Origin: DATATB01 sp036268995
Lineage (GTDB): Bacteria; Planctomycetota; Planctomycetia; Pirellulales; PNKZ01
Assembly (NCBI GenBank): GCA_036268995.1
Contig: DATATB010000080.1
Span: 85,576-149,575 of the forward strand
Length of the DNA: 64,000 bases
Direction of reading: 5' to 3'
A program made the translations under genes and the position numbers. Of this stretch, positions 16,998 through 26,140 are shown one piece after another; positions within the stretch are counted from its first letter, which is position 1; every line of letters starts with the position of its first letter. The notes under the pieces were generated by a model that was not told the DNA's origin, did no database searches, and worked only from the letters and a program-made list of their open reading frames with translations.

Positions 16998-17900
16998 TCA
17001 GGAGCCTGGCGGAGTATCCGTGGCAGGCGCCGCGGGAGGCTGCTTGGCCTTGGCGGTCGGCGTCTTTTTCACGGGTGTCTTGACGGGCTTCTTCACCGGT
17101 TTTTTGCCGGCGGGGGTCATTGCCCCGGCTTTCGGAGTCGCGGATTGGCGACCGCCGGCGCTGCCCGAGGCGCTGGGCGAATTCGAAGACCGGCTGCGCG
17201 ATCCGCGGTTGGCTTCCTCGCCGGGCGAACGGTCGCGCGGCGGGCCGAAGCGCGATGGCGGAACGATCTCACCCTCGAATGTGGTCCCGCGGGTTTCGCT
17301 CCATTTAGCCTGTTGCTCGGGCGTGAAGACGGCCACGACCTTCTGTTCGGCCGCTTTGCGAATTTCTTCCATTTGCTTGCGGAACAGCTCGGCCATTTCC
17401 GCGCTGGTCGCATCGCGAATCTGCTGAATCTGCGTGAGCTGCTCGGGAGTGAGCCCCAGGCCTTGGACGACGTCGGGCCGCTCGAAGGCGCGGGTTCCTT
17501 GCTGTTGCAGGCTGATTTGCATCAGCCGCTGCTGCTGCTGCGGGCTGAGCACGTTGCCGATCATCGTTTCGGTTTGCTGGCTGATCTTTTGGATCTTCTC
17601 GCCGCGCTCTTCGCGATCGAGCTGAAACGCCTGCGACATCGCCGTGCGCTGCTGTTCGAAGATCGTCTTGAGGGCTTGAACTTGCTGGGTATTGAGTTGC
17701 AATTCCTTCTGGACCGAATCTTGGCCGAGCAGCATCGTCGGCGACGACGATCGCGAGAAGCCTCCGCCCGGACCACCGCGGCCGCCTCGATCGCCGCCAC
17801 CTCGATCGCCGCCGCGGTCGCCTCCGCCTCGTTGTGCCACGGCATCGGAACCAACGCCCAGCGCGAGCAAGCACACTACGGGTAGCACACGGCGGAACAT
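16998..17900 (-). CDS. secreted low-complexity protein with Spy-like helical core
   Basis: 300 residues. A signal peptide (about 1-22) is followed by a Gly/Arg/Asp run of GGDRGG repeats (24-45). A helical, Gln-rich middle contains NTQQVQALKTIFEQQRTAMS, LSPQQQQRLMQI and LTPEQLTQIQQI, spaced like LTxxQ motifs of periplasmic Spy/CpxP-like proteins. The C-terminal 70 residues are Lys/Pro/Thr/Ala-rich (KKPVKKPVKTPVKKTPTAK), like an H1-type basic tail. GAGGT lies 5 bases before the ATG at 17900. Likely periplasmic; a chaperone-like role is only a suggestion. Confidence 0.7.
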   Translation of the reverse strand: MFRRVLPVVCLLALGVGSDAVAQRGGGDRGGDRGGGDRGGRGGPGGGFSRSSSPTMLLGQDSVQKELQLNTQQVQALKTIFEQQRTAMSQAFQLDREERGEKIQKISQQTETMIGNVLSPQQQQRLMQISLQQQGTRAFERPDVVQGLGLTPEQLTQIQQIRDATSAEMAELFRKQMEEIRKAAEQKVVAVFTPEQQAKWSETRGTTFEGEIVPPSRFGPPRDRSPGEEANRGSRSRSSNSPSASGSAGGRQSATPKAGAMTPAGKKPVKKPVKTPVKKTPTAKAKQPPAAPATDTPPGS

Positions 17901-18087
17901 GGCGCACCTCGATTGAACTTGGTCTGCGGTTGCAGAGAAATTTTGAATACGGCCCGACGGACTCCCCAATATCTTAAGCAAGGATCCGGCTGCGTACATA
18001 GTCCAGGCCAAGATTTCGCCCCAGACGGCGGGCAGGCCTTGAATTGCGAGTGGGCGTATAGCTTTTTCCGCCTATGGATCGGCTGGC

Positions 18088-18130
18088 GTTGTCCGTTGCC
18101 GGCAGCCACTGACAACTGACAACTGACAAC
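18088..18130. repeat. heptanucleotide array (TGACAAC x3) with inverted arm
   Basis: Three exact TGACAAC units at 18110-18130, preceded by TTGTCCG and TTGCCGG units in inverted sense (GTTGTC at 18088-18093 facing GACAAC). The array decays towards the 3' end of the SDR gene, whose stop codon is 19 bases away. Confidence 0.65.
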
Positions 18131-18149
18131 TGCCCAGTTCCGCTTTGGC

Positions 18150-18950
18150 TCAGCTCCACTTGCCGTGCTCATGCGAGGCGGCCCGATCGAGATGCGTGTA
18201 ACCGCCGTCGACGAAGACGAGCTGGCCAGTGGTATGCGACGAGCGCGGCGAGGCGAGAAACACGATCATGGCTGCCACTTCTTCGGCCGTGGTGAGCCGG
18301 CGCCCCAACGGCACCAAGCGGGCCACGGCTTGCTCGGCGGCTTGAGGATCGGGCTGGGAATCGAACCAACGCTGGTATTGATCGGTCAGGCACTCGGCCG
18401 GCAGCACGCAGTTGACGCGCACGCCGTCGGCGGCCAGGGCCACGGCCCATTCACGTGTCAGGGCGTTGATGGCTCCTTTGGCTGCCGCGTAGCCGCTGGT
18501 CGCTCCCTGGCCGGTGACCGAGACCTTGGAGCTGACATTGACGATCGCCCCCCGCGATTTGCGTAGCAGCGGCACCGAGTAATGCGCTAGCGCGTAAGCG
18601 TGCAGCAGATTAGACAAGACCGAGCGGGCGAAACACTCGGGCGGCTGATCGAGCCCCAGGGCATCGTTGAAGCCCGCGTTGTTCACGAGCACGTCGATTT
18701 GGCCGAAGGTCGCAACCGCCTGCTCGACGACGCGCCGGCATGCGGCCGCGTCTTGCAAGTCGGCCACGACCGGCTCGACGATTCCGCCGCGCTCGCGCAG
18801 ATGTTGCGCGAAGGCCGCGGTCGCCGCCTCGTCACGATCGGCCAGCACCACGCGCGCGCCCTCGTCGACAAACGCCGCGCAGCAGGCCGCGCCGATGCCG
18901 CGGGCTCCGCCGGAGACGATCACCACGCGATTTTTTAAGTCCAGGTGCAT
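18150..18950 (-). CDS. short-chain dehydrogenase/reductase
   Basis: 266 residues, classical SDR. The cofactor motif is GGARGIGAA (residues 15-23), followed by NNAG near 90, and the catalytic Ser of VNVSS and the YAAAK Tyr/Lys pair near 155-160. It begins MHLDLKNRVVIVSGG, similar to L-fucose/galactose-type sugar dehydrogenases, but SDR substrate calls from sequence are unreliable. An acidic residue after the second strand (LADRDE) favours NAD+. The SGNH hydrolase gene lies 26 bases upstream on the same strand, so the two may act on one sugar or ester substrate. Confidence 0.88.
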   Translation of the reverse strand: MHLDLKNRVVIVSGGARGIGAACCAAFVDEGARVVLADRDEAATAAFAQHLRERGGIVEPVVADLQDAAACRRVVEQAVATFGQIDVLVNNAGFNDALGLDQPPECFARSVLSNLLHAYALAHYSVPLLRKSRGAIVNVSSKVSVTGQGATSGYAAAKGAINALTREWAVALAADGVRVNCVLPAECLTDQYQRWFDSQPDPQAAEQAVARLVPLGRRLTTAEEVAAMIVFLASPRSSHTTGQLVFVDGGYTHLDRAASHEHGKWS

Positions 18951-18976
18951 GGCAAAAGCGGATCCCGGCCGGTCGG

Positions 18977-20116
18977 TTAGTTCGAGTGTTCCAGCAGCGG
19001 CGCCAGCACGGCATTGAACGCTTGGGCTTGGCGCATGAAGCCGAGATCCGTTGGGTGCGAGCTGTCGACCGTGCCTTCGCCATCGTCGCCCAATAGCGTT
19101 TCGCCGGGCAAGTAGCTCAAGCCCTCGACGCCACGCGAAACCAGCCGCTCGTAGCCGCTGCGCAGGGCCTCGCGGTGCATGGCGTTGGTCTTATGCTTGT
19201 TTGGCAGGAGAAAGGCGTTGGCCAGGGTGCGATCTTCGACCAACAGAATTGGCGTGTGCGGCCGCGATTTGCGCAGCGTGAGGACGAACGGTTCGACGCG
19301 TTCGACGACGTCTTTTGCCGGCATGTTGGGCAAGCAATCGAGCACGTACACGGCCGGATCGAGTTCGGCCAGCAGCGTTGCCAGCTCCGGTTCCATGCGG
19401 CCGTTGCCCGAGAAGCCAAGGTTGATCACCGGTCGGCGCAGCCAACGCCCAATAATGGCGGTATGCACCATGCCGGGCCGCGACGCGCAGCCGCCCTGCG
19501 TGATGGACGTGCCATAGAACAGCACCGGCTTGTCGTGGCCAGCCGGATAGGGCTCGGCCTTGCGCAATTGCTGTCCCGCGGGCAGGCCCAACTCGACGCT
19601 TTTCACGCCGTTGTAGAGCGGCAGATAGAGCAGGTAGGTGCGCCGGCCAGCAGGCAGGCCAGCGACCAGGTGCACGCTATTGTTGGGGGCGCTTTCGGGT
19701 CGTCCCACGGCCAGCCAGTGCCAGCCGGCTTTGGTCATTACATACAGGTCGAGCCCGCTCACGCCGGTGGCGGCCATGTGCGACATCGCCAGGTTCGTGC
19801 TGGTAAGCATCCAGCGTGCATCGATCGACGGCGAATCGCTCTCGAAGCGCACGCACAAGCCGGCCGACTGCTGACTCAAATCCCACACCGGCTTGCGGAC
19901 CATGCTTTCGGCTTTCGCCGGCAAGCGGTCGAAGGGAGCCTTCGTCGCCGTCCATCCCTGGCCTTCGAGGCCCAGATGCCGGATGTCGTACCAGACGATG
20001 CCCGTCTTGTCGTCGCCGTGGCCCAGATTCGCATCCAAAGGTTCGCCGGCCAGCAGCGGCATGGCGGTAATGATTGACAGGAGCAACGCGCCGCCAACTG
20101 GTCGCCAGGAAACCAT
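18977..20116 (-). CDS. secreted SGNH/GDSL-type hydrolase
   Basis: 379 residues. A signal peptide (about 1-24) and an N-terminal beta-sandwich domain of about 150 residues precede an SGNH domain. That domain has nucleophile block YGTSITQGG (Ser near 205), NLGFSGNGRMEPE (Gly/Asn blocks near 237) and terminal SSHPTDLGF with the Asp/His pair near 357-360. Such two-domain proteins remove acetyl or other esters from polysaccharides. Probably periplasmic or secreted and co-transcribed with the downstream SDR. Confidence 0.88.
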   Translation of the reverse strand: MVSWRPVGGALLLSIITAMPLLAGEPLDANLGHGDDKTGIVWYDIRHLGLEGQGWTATKAPFDRLPAKAESMVRKPVWDLSQQSAGLCVRFESDSPSIDARWMLTSTNLAMSHMAATGVSGLDLYVMTKAGWHWLAVGRPESAPNNSVHLVAGLPAGRRTYLLYLPLYNGVKSVELGLPAGQQLRKAEPYPAGHDKPVLFYGTSITQGGCASRPGMVHTAIIGRWLRRPVINLGFSGNGRMEPELATLLAELDPAVYVLDCLPNMPAKDVVERVEPFVLTLRKSRPHTPILLVEDRTLANAFLLPNKHKTNAMHREALRSGYERLVSRGVEGLSYLPGETLLGDDGEGTVDSSHPTDLGFMRQAQAFNAVLAPLLEHSN

Positions 20117-20430
20117 GTGTCGAAGGCCTCGAGGAAAAACGGGTCATATTGCCAGAAACGCCAACCGCGGCAAGCCGCTGGGCCAGGGGCCGGGGCGTCA
20201 CCAGTCTAATGGAGATTCAGCCTAGCCGGGAGAGCCTGCTCGGATCCGCCAAGTCGCTGCTTGTATGGTCTTTGCGGTCTACTTAGCATGGGAGAGTCGC
20301 TTTGGCCCGCGGTTTCATCTCCACCCCCCTCTACCGCGGGCCGGAGCATCACGCCGACCCCAGCGGCCCTTGGCAATGCTGCTGCGTGGCCGATTTTTTC
20401 GCGCAGTTTTCCCCGAACAAAACAGAGTCT
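20117..20430. other. 314-base divergent region before the chemotaxis operon
   Basis: Contains the candidate sigma-54 promoter at 20371-20385. An in-frame TTG at 20302 extends the cheA frame, but the extra residues look non-coding. No other element recognised. Confidence 0.5.
20371..20385 (+). promoter_or_regulatory. candidate sigma-54 promoter for the che operon
   Basis: TGGCAATGCTGCTGC keeps TGGCA and TGC of the sigma-54 consensus with the obligatory GG-N10-GC spacing. Transcription would start near 20396, 35 bases before the GTG start of cheA. Confidence 0.4.
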
Positions 20431-22545
20431 GTGTCTCCCAGCGAATCGGCTGAACCGAATCCGGCGTTGCCCGCGTACCTCGACGATTTCTTCGCCGAGT
20501 GCGACGAGCATTTGACGTCGGCGCGCCAGAGTTTGCTGGCCCTGGAGCCGGTCAGCCATCAGCCGGAAGTCGATCGGACCATGCTCGAAGAGCTATTTCG
20601 CGATTTCCATTCGATCAAAGGGTTGGCGGCGATGGTCGGGCTGAAGCCGGCCGAGCAACTCGCCCATCAAATGGAAAGCTATCTCGGCGCACTTCGCCAA
20701 GGGCGAGTTCCCTTTAGCAGCCCGGGATTTGCGGCTTTGGCAGACGGCGTCCGATCGCTCGAGCAAGTGATCGGCGCCCATCGGGCGCAGGCTGCGCCCG
20801 TGGACCTCGGCTCGGTCGGCGCAAGTTTGGACGCCTTGCTGCCGCTGGTTGGCACCGTTGACGACAAAGCCGGGTCATCGGCAATCGGATCATCGGCGGG
20901 TGGCAGCATTGTGGCCGCCGCGGATGAACTCAATGCCGAGCAGCAGGCGCGGGTGACGTCGGCAATCGAACACGGCGAAACGGCCTGGTGGGTGACTTTC
21001 ATGCCCTCGGCCGAGTTGGCCGAGCGCGACATTAACGTCAACACGGTTCGCAAGAATTTGAAGAGCCTGGGTGAGCTGATTTTTTCGGCGCCGCAGGTGT
21101 TGGCGGGCGGGCAAATTGCCTTCCGGTTTCTTCTGACGACGGCGGCCGAAGAAACGGCCTTCGCCGGCTGGCAGCGCGACGGACTGTCGTACGCTCCCTA
21201 TGCCGCGCCGGCGCCTTCCGTGCCAACGCCTGCTGCTTCCGCCGTGTCGCGGGCCGCGGTATCGGCATCCGCTGCCAAAACCGTGGCGCCAACCAATGTG
21301 GTCCGCGTCGGCCTGGGACGTCTGGACGAGTTGATGCGGATGGTGGGCGACCTGGTGATTACGCGGGCCAAGTTCGAGGAGAACCTGAAGCAACTCGAAG
21401 CTCAGCTTCCCGCCACTCAATGGCGCACGCTGCAGGAAAATAACGGGGCGTTCGAGCGCCAGATTCGCGACCTGCGCGAAGGCATCATGCGCACGCGGCT
21501 GGTGCCGATCCGCGAGGCATTTATGCGCATGCAATTCGTACTGCGCGACTTTACCTCCGATCCTCAAAGCCGTGTGCGGTTGCAACTTTCGGGCGAAGAG
21601 ACGGAAGTCGACAAGTTGATCGTCGAACGCATCATGGATCCGCTGCTGCACCTGGTGCGCAACGCCGTCAGCCATGGCATCGAACCGACTGCCGAGCGCG
21701 TGGCGGCCGGCAAGCCGCCCGCCGGGCTGATTGCGCTGCGGGCCCGAACCAACGGTCAGACGGTGCTGATCGAGGTCGAAGACGACGGACGCGGCATCGA
21801 CGCACAGCAAATCCTTGCCCGGGCCGAGAAACTGGGATTGATCGAGGCCGCGGATCGCGCGGAAACCACGAACATCCTGAGCATTTTGTGCGAGCCGGGC
21901 TTTTCGACACGCGAAACGGTCGATCGCACCAGCGGCCGGGGCGTGGGCATGGACGTCGTCAAGAATGCCATCGAAGAGCTTGGCGGCAGCTTGTCGCTGT
22001 GGACCGAAGTCGGCCGCGGAACGCGGTTCACCGTGCAACTGCCGCTGACGCTGTCCATCGCTGACGCCTTGGTGTTCGAAGTCGGCGATCAAACCTTCGC
22101 CCTGCCGCAGAGCTTCGTGCAAGAGGTCTTTCAGTTCGAAGCGACGGCCGTGGCGCTGTTGGAAAGCAATGAAATCGTTTATCGCCGCGGTGTCGCGCTG
22201 CCGCTGCTGAGGCTGGCCTCGTTGTTTGGGCTGGCTTCGCGGCCGAGCGCGACGTCCTATGCGCTGATTGTCGGTGATGCGCAAGACGCCATCGGGCTGG
22301 TCGTCGATCGGTTACTCGGATTGCGCGAGATCGTCATCCACCCGCTGGACGATCCGCTGGTGCGCGTACAAGGCATCGCCGGCGCGACCGAACTGGGCAA
22401 CGGCCGAATCGTGCTGATCTTGGATGCGCTGAGTGCGGTCCGCGGACTGGGCAATCGGCTGTCGGGACCAACGTCAAAAGCCGCCGAGTCGGCCCGCGGC
22501 AGGTTGCAGGCGGCAACATCAGGAGTAAGCCATCGCCATGAGTGA
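20431..22545 (+). CDS. cheA: chemotaxis sensor kinase CheA
   Basis: 704 residues from GTG 20431; an in-frame TTG at 20302 is less likely because it lies upstream of the predicted promoter. Domains in order: HPt P1 with phospho-acceptor His in FRDFHSIKG (about 60); a P2-like response-regulator docking domain (about 165-250); an Ala/Ser linker; P3 dimerisation (about 290-370, ends REGIMRTRLVPI); P4 ATPase with N-box HLVRNAVSHGIE, DDGRGID and GRGVGMDVV; P5 CheW-like (about 555-690). It phosphorylates CheY and CheB in response to MCPs. There is no C-terminal receiver. First gene of the operon; its end overlaps cheW by 8 bases. Confidence 0.96.
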   Translation: MSPSESAEPNPALPAYLDDFFAECDEHLTSARQSLLALEPVSHQPEVDRTMLEELFRDFHSIKGLAAMVGLKPAEQLAHQMESYLGALRQGRVPFSSPGFAALADGVRSLEQVIGAHRAQAAPVDLGSVGASLDALLPLVGTVDDKAGSSAIGSSAGGSIVAAADELNAEQQARVTSAIEHGETAWWVTFMPSAELAERDINVNTVRKNLKSLGELIFSAPQVLAGGQIAFRFLLTTAAEETAFAGWQRDGLSYAPYAAPAPSVPTPAASAVSRAAVSASAAKTVAPTNVVRVGLGRLDELMRMVGDLVITRAKFEENLKQLEAQLPATQWRTLQENNGAFERQIRDLREGIMRTRLVPIREAFMRMQFVLRDFTSDPQSRVRLQLSGEETEVDKLIVERIMDPLLHLVRNAVSHGIEPTAERVAAGKPPAGLIALRARTNGQTVLIEVEDDGRGIDAQQILARAEKLGLIEAADRAETTNILSILCEPGFSTRETVDRTSGRGVGMDVVKNAIEELGGSLSLWTEVGRGTRFTVQLPLTLSIADALVFEVGDQTFALPQSFVQEVFQFEATAVALLESNEIVYRRGVALPLLRLASLFGLASRPSATSYALIVGDAQDAIGLVVDRLLGLREIVIHPLDDPLVRVQGIAGATELGNGRIVLILDALSAVRGLGNRLSGPTSKAAESARGRLQAATSGVSHRHE

Positions 22546-22999
22546 TTCCTCGGCGTCGTTCATTTTGTTCCAGGTTGCCGGCACGACTTACGGCTTGCCT
22601 GCCGGCTGCGTCCAGCAGATGGAGATGCTCGAGGGCGTGACCCCGGTGCCCAATGCCGCGCCGTTCGTGGATGGCGTCGTCTTTTCGCGGGGACAAGTGG
22701 TGCCGGCCGTGAACATGCGCGTCCGCTTCGGATTCGAGCGCGCGGCGTACGATCCCAAGACGCGGCTGGTGGTCGTCTCGACCAGCGGACGATCCGTGGG
22801 GCTGATCGTCGATGCCGCGCGCGAGTTTGTATCGATCGCGGCCGAGGCCATCCAGCCGCCGCCACCCGCGATGGCGGCCTTAAGCGGAAAATACCTCGCC
22901 AGCATCGCCGCGCTCGGCGAACGATTGGTGATGATTCTCGATGTCAACGAATTGCTGAACTTTGACGACAACACTTTGCCCGCGCCTGCGGAAGCATAA
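22538..22999 (+). CDS. cheW: chemotaxis coupling protein CheW
   Basis: 153 residues, a single CheW/SH3-like domain: FILFQVAGTTYGLPAGCVQQ at the start, a VVFSRGQVVPAVNMRVRF core and RLVVVSTSGRSVGLIVD. It links CheA to the receptor array. The ATG lies inside the end of cheA, indicating translational coupling. It is one of two CheW folds in the operon, the other being CheA P5. Confidence 0.95.
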   Translation: MSDSSASFILFQVAGTTYGLPAGCVQQMEMLEGVTPVPNAAPFVDGVVFSRGQVVPAVNMRVRFGFERAAYDPKTRLVVVSTSGRSVGLIVDAAREFVSIAAEAIQPPPPAMAALSGKYLASIAALGERLVMILDVNELLNFDDNTLPAPAEA

Positions 23000-23016
23000 G
23001 CGAAGGAGCACGATCG

Positions 23017-25113
23017 ATGGTCACGCGTCGCAACCCGGTCAATCAATTAAACGGCGAAATTGAGCGCCTGCACGTCGAAACCGAGCAAATCACCACGGCC
23101 GTCGGCTCGGTGGCCCGCGCGGCCGATGAGCTGCTGACGGGAGCGAACACGCAGGTTCGTTCGCTGGACGCGGCCGTGCGTCAAACGACAGACATGGCCA
23201 CGTCGCTCCAGCAAACCGCGGCGCAAGCCGCGGACATCGCGGCTTCGACCGAAGAGCTGGCCTCGTCCAGCAATGAGATGGCGGCGTCGATCGAACAGAT
23301 CAATGCCAACGCGGCGCTATTGGCCAAGCAGCTCGATGAAACGGGCACCGCCATCAAGCAGACGGCTGCGGGAACGAAAGACGTCAGCGAGCGGGCCGAA
23401 GAAATGGCGACTTCGGCGGTGGAAGTCACCGCGTCGATGGGCGAAATGGCGGCTTCCATAACCGGCTTGAGCGCGGATACGGAGAACCTGGTCACGTCGG
23501 TCAACGAAACGGCCTCGACGATCGAGGAAATGGCCCGCACGATCCAGAACGTCGCGCGCAACGCCGACGAGCTGACGGCCGCCGCCGAGCAGACGTCGTC
23601 GTCGATCAACGAGATGGCGGCTTCCATCGAAGAAGTCAGCGCCACGGCGGAAAATCTCGCCGCCTCGGTGGAGCAGGTCTCGAGTTCGATCGAAGAGACC
23701 GCCAAATCCGTCGCCGGCGTGGCTCAGAACGCCGAAAAAATCAGTGAAGTTGCCAGCACGGCCGCCGTCTCGGCCACGCAGTTGGATCGTTCGATTCATT
23801 CGATCGCCGAATTGTCGAAAAAGGCGGATGACGCCGCGCGGCGCATCGTTCGCGAAGCCGAAGAGGGGGGCACGGCGGTACAGAAATCGATCCACGGCCT
23901 GACCAAGGTTCGCGACTCGATGACCAGCTCGGCCGCCGTCATTCGCGATATGGGCAAGCGAACCGATGAAATCGGCGGCATCGTCAATACGATCAACATG
24001 ATCGCCGAGCGGACGAATTTGTTGTCGCTCAACGCTTCAATCGAAGCGGCCCGCGCCGGGGATGCCGGCCGTGGGTTTGCCGTCGTGGCCGAAGAGATTC
24101 GAAACCTGGCGGATCGGGCAGCCCGCGCCACTTCGGATATCGCGGCCATCGTCAAATCGCTGCAGGACGTCGCCAAGGAGGCTGTGTCCACTTCCAACGA
24201 TGGCCTGAAGGTGGCCGAGGAAAGTGGTCAGCTTTCGGAAGGAGGCCTCGAGGGGCTGCGAAAGATTCTCACCGGCATGCAGGAGGCCTCGCAACTGGTC
24301 ACCCAAATCTCGCGCGCCTCGGTCGAACAGGTCTCGGCGGGACAGCAAGTCGTCGGCGCGGTCAAGACGACCGCCGCGCAGGCCAGGCAAGTTTTCGAAG
24401 CCACCGTGGAGCAAACCAAGGGCGTGCAAGGAGTCGTGCAGGCCGCGACGCAAATGCGGCGCAGCGCCCAGCAAGTCTCGCAAGCCACGAACGAGCAAGG
24501 CCGCGCCGCTCGCGACATCATCAAGGCTGCGCAGAGCACCAGTTCGCTGGCCAACCAACTCAAAAAGGCCGCCTCTGAGCAATCGACCGGCGCCAACCAG
24601 ATCATCCAGGTGCTGCAAACGATGCGTCGCGGTGCGGCCACCACATCGCGCGCATTGGCCGAACAGGCCAATGTCAGCGGACAGGTTTCCAAGGAAGTGG
24701 AACGCCTGGCGGCCCATATTACCGGCGTCAGCAAGGCCATGGTCGATCAAACCGCCGCCAGCGAACAAATCGCCATAGCAGTGGACACGATGCGGCAGCA
24801 ATCCAAGCAAACGTCGCAGGCCGTCGCGGAGCAGACCCGCGCGAGCAAAGATATTACCGCGGCCTTTGAGAATGTTTCGAAACAGATCGCGCTGATCACC
24901 CGGGCAAACAGCGGACATTCGAAGGCGGCGGCCTCCGTGCTCGAGGGGCTGACTGAGATCCGTGAAGTCACCGACCGCAACGGGCGTGGCGTCGAGCAAA
25001 GCAAGCGGCTGGTCGCCAATCTCCACGATCGGGCCGAAGCGCTCTCGCAAATTGCCGCGCGTTTGGCAACCAAAGGACGATCGGCCGACGGCGAGGGCAA
25101 ACGCGGGGCCTAG
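23017..25113 (+). CDS. soluble methyl-accepting chemotaxis protein
   Basis: 698 residues of almost uninterrupted Ala/Ser/Thr/Glu-rich coiled coil, with no membrane segment and no recognisable ligand domain. The signalling hairpin is well conserved: INMIAERTNLLSLNASIEAA and AGRGFAVVAEEIRNLADRA at about 328-372. Repeated AEEMA/SVNETAS-type heptads on both sides provide methylation-like Glu/Gln pairs. It should pack with CheA and CheW as a cytoplasmic receptor. AAGGAG lies 8 bases before the ATG. What it senses is unknown. Confidence 0.92.
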   Translation: MVTRRNPVNQLNGEIERLHVETEQITTAVGSVARAADELLTGANTQVRSLDAAVRQTTDMATSLQQTAAQAADIAASTEELASSSNEMAASIEQINANAALLAKQLDETGTAIKQTAAGTKDVSERAEEMATSAVEVTASMGEMAASITGLSADTENLVTSVNETASTIEEMARTIQNVARNADELTAAAEQTSSSINEMAASIEEVSATAENLAASVEQVSSSIEETAKSVAGVAQNAEKISEVASTAAVSATQLDRSIHSIAELSKKADDAARRIVREAEEGGTAVQKSIHGLTKVRDSMTSSAAVIRDMGKRTDEIGGIVNTINMIAERTNLLSLNASIEAARAGDAGRGFAVVAEEIRNLADRAARATSDIAAIVKSLQDVAKEAVSTSNDGLKVAEESGQLSEGGLEGLRKILTGMQEASQLVTQISRASVEQVSAGQQVVGAVKTTAAQARQVFEATVEQTKGVQGVVQAATQMRRSAQQVSQATNEQGRAARDIIKAAQSTSSLANQLKKAASEQSTGANQIIQVLQTMRRGAATTSRALAEQANVSGQVSKEVERLAAHITGVSKAMVDQTAASEQIAIAVDTMRQQSKQTSQAVAEQTRASKDITAAFENVSKQIALITRANSGHSKAAASVLEGLTEIREVTDRNGRGVEQSKRLVANLHDRAEALSQIAARLATKGRSADGEGKRGA

Positions 25114-25242
25114 CCCTATTGGCATGAAAGATGCAGAATGCGGCTCGAACGTTCCGCTCCACGGGCAGATGACCTTTCTGAGTCGGACCCAACCGGGCCG
25201 ACGACGGGCACTTGCTCTTTCCCCCCAAGTGGTTTCGAGTGC

Positions 25243-26100
25243 ATGAAGCCTCTCGCCCACCAATCGCTGCCGCTCTCCGAGAGTGTTTTCGTTATCCTGC
25301 GCGACTTGATTCAAGAACGAATCGGCTTGCACTACACGTTGGATAAACGTGAAGCGCTGGCCGACCGCCTGGCCGGCCGCGTTGCCGACCGTCAGTTCAG
25401 TTCGTTTCTGGATTACTACTACTGCCTGAAATACGACGCAGACAACGGGCAGGAATGGCGCTACGTGCATGATGCCCTGGCGATCCCAGAGACGTATTTC
25501 TGGCGTGAAATGGACCAGATTCACGCCTTGGTCGACCGGCTGGTGCCCCAGCATTTCTCGGCGTTTCCGGACCAACCCCTACGAATTTGGAGTGCGTCGT
25601 GCGCCACGGGCGAGGAGCCGCTGACGATCGCGATGGCGCTGGCGGAAGCTGGTTGGCAGGGAGCGCCGGCCATCGAGATCTGGGCCAGCGATGCCAGTCC
25701 GGTCGCCATTGCAGCAGCGCGGCGGGGCATTTATCGCGAGCGATCGTTTCGGAACCTGCCCAACGAGTTGCGAAAACGATACTTCATCGAAGAAGAAGGC
25801 GGCTCGCGAATCATCCCCGAATTGCACGACCGCGTGCAGTGGGCCGAGGTGAACCTGATGGACCGAGCCAGCGTTTGGCCGTTGGCCAACGCCTCGATTA
25901 TTTTCTGTCGAAACACGTTCATTTATTTTGCACCGGAAGCCACAGAAATCACCGTTCGGCTGTTTGCCGAGGCCATGCCCACGCCCGGATATCTGTTTGT
26001 GGGCGTGTCGGAATCGCTGTTGAAGTTGACGACGGACTTCGAACTTCGTGAGATCGATCAAGCGTTCGTGTATGTCAAAACCGCCACGCCAGCGCGGTAG
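25243..26100 (+). CDS. cheR: chemotaxis protein methyltransferase CheR
   Basis: 285 residues from ATG 25243, where the N-terminal helical domain begins. The S-adenosylmethionine site is RIWSASCATGEEPLTIAM (about 115-132) and the catalytic-domain block is IIFCRNTFIYF (about 222-232). It methylates glutamates on the adjacent MCP. The 129-base gap to the MCP is the largest in the operon's first half. No TPR tail is present. Confidence 0.95.
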   Translation: MKPLAHQSLPLSESVFVILRDLIQERIGLHYTLDKREALADRLAGRVADRQFSSFLDYYYCLKYDADNGQEWRYVHDALAIPETYFWREMDQIHALVDRLVPQHFSAFPDQPLRIWSASCATGEEPLTIAMALAEAGWQGAPAIEIWASDASPVAIAAARRGIYRERSFRNLPNELRKRYFIEEEGGSRIIPELHDRVQWAEVNLMDRASVWPLANASIIFCRNTFIYFAPEATEITVRLFAEAMPTPGYLFVGVSESLLKLTTDFELREIDQAFVYVKTATPAR

Positions 26101-26140
26101 CAATTGGTGTTGCGCCTGGGATTGAAAACGGGGTGGCCGC

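Noticed and set aside
24037..25575. 512-residue minus-strand open frame
   Set aside because: Opposite the MCP and cheR genes; Gly/Leu/Arg-rich without domains.
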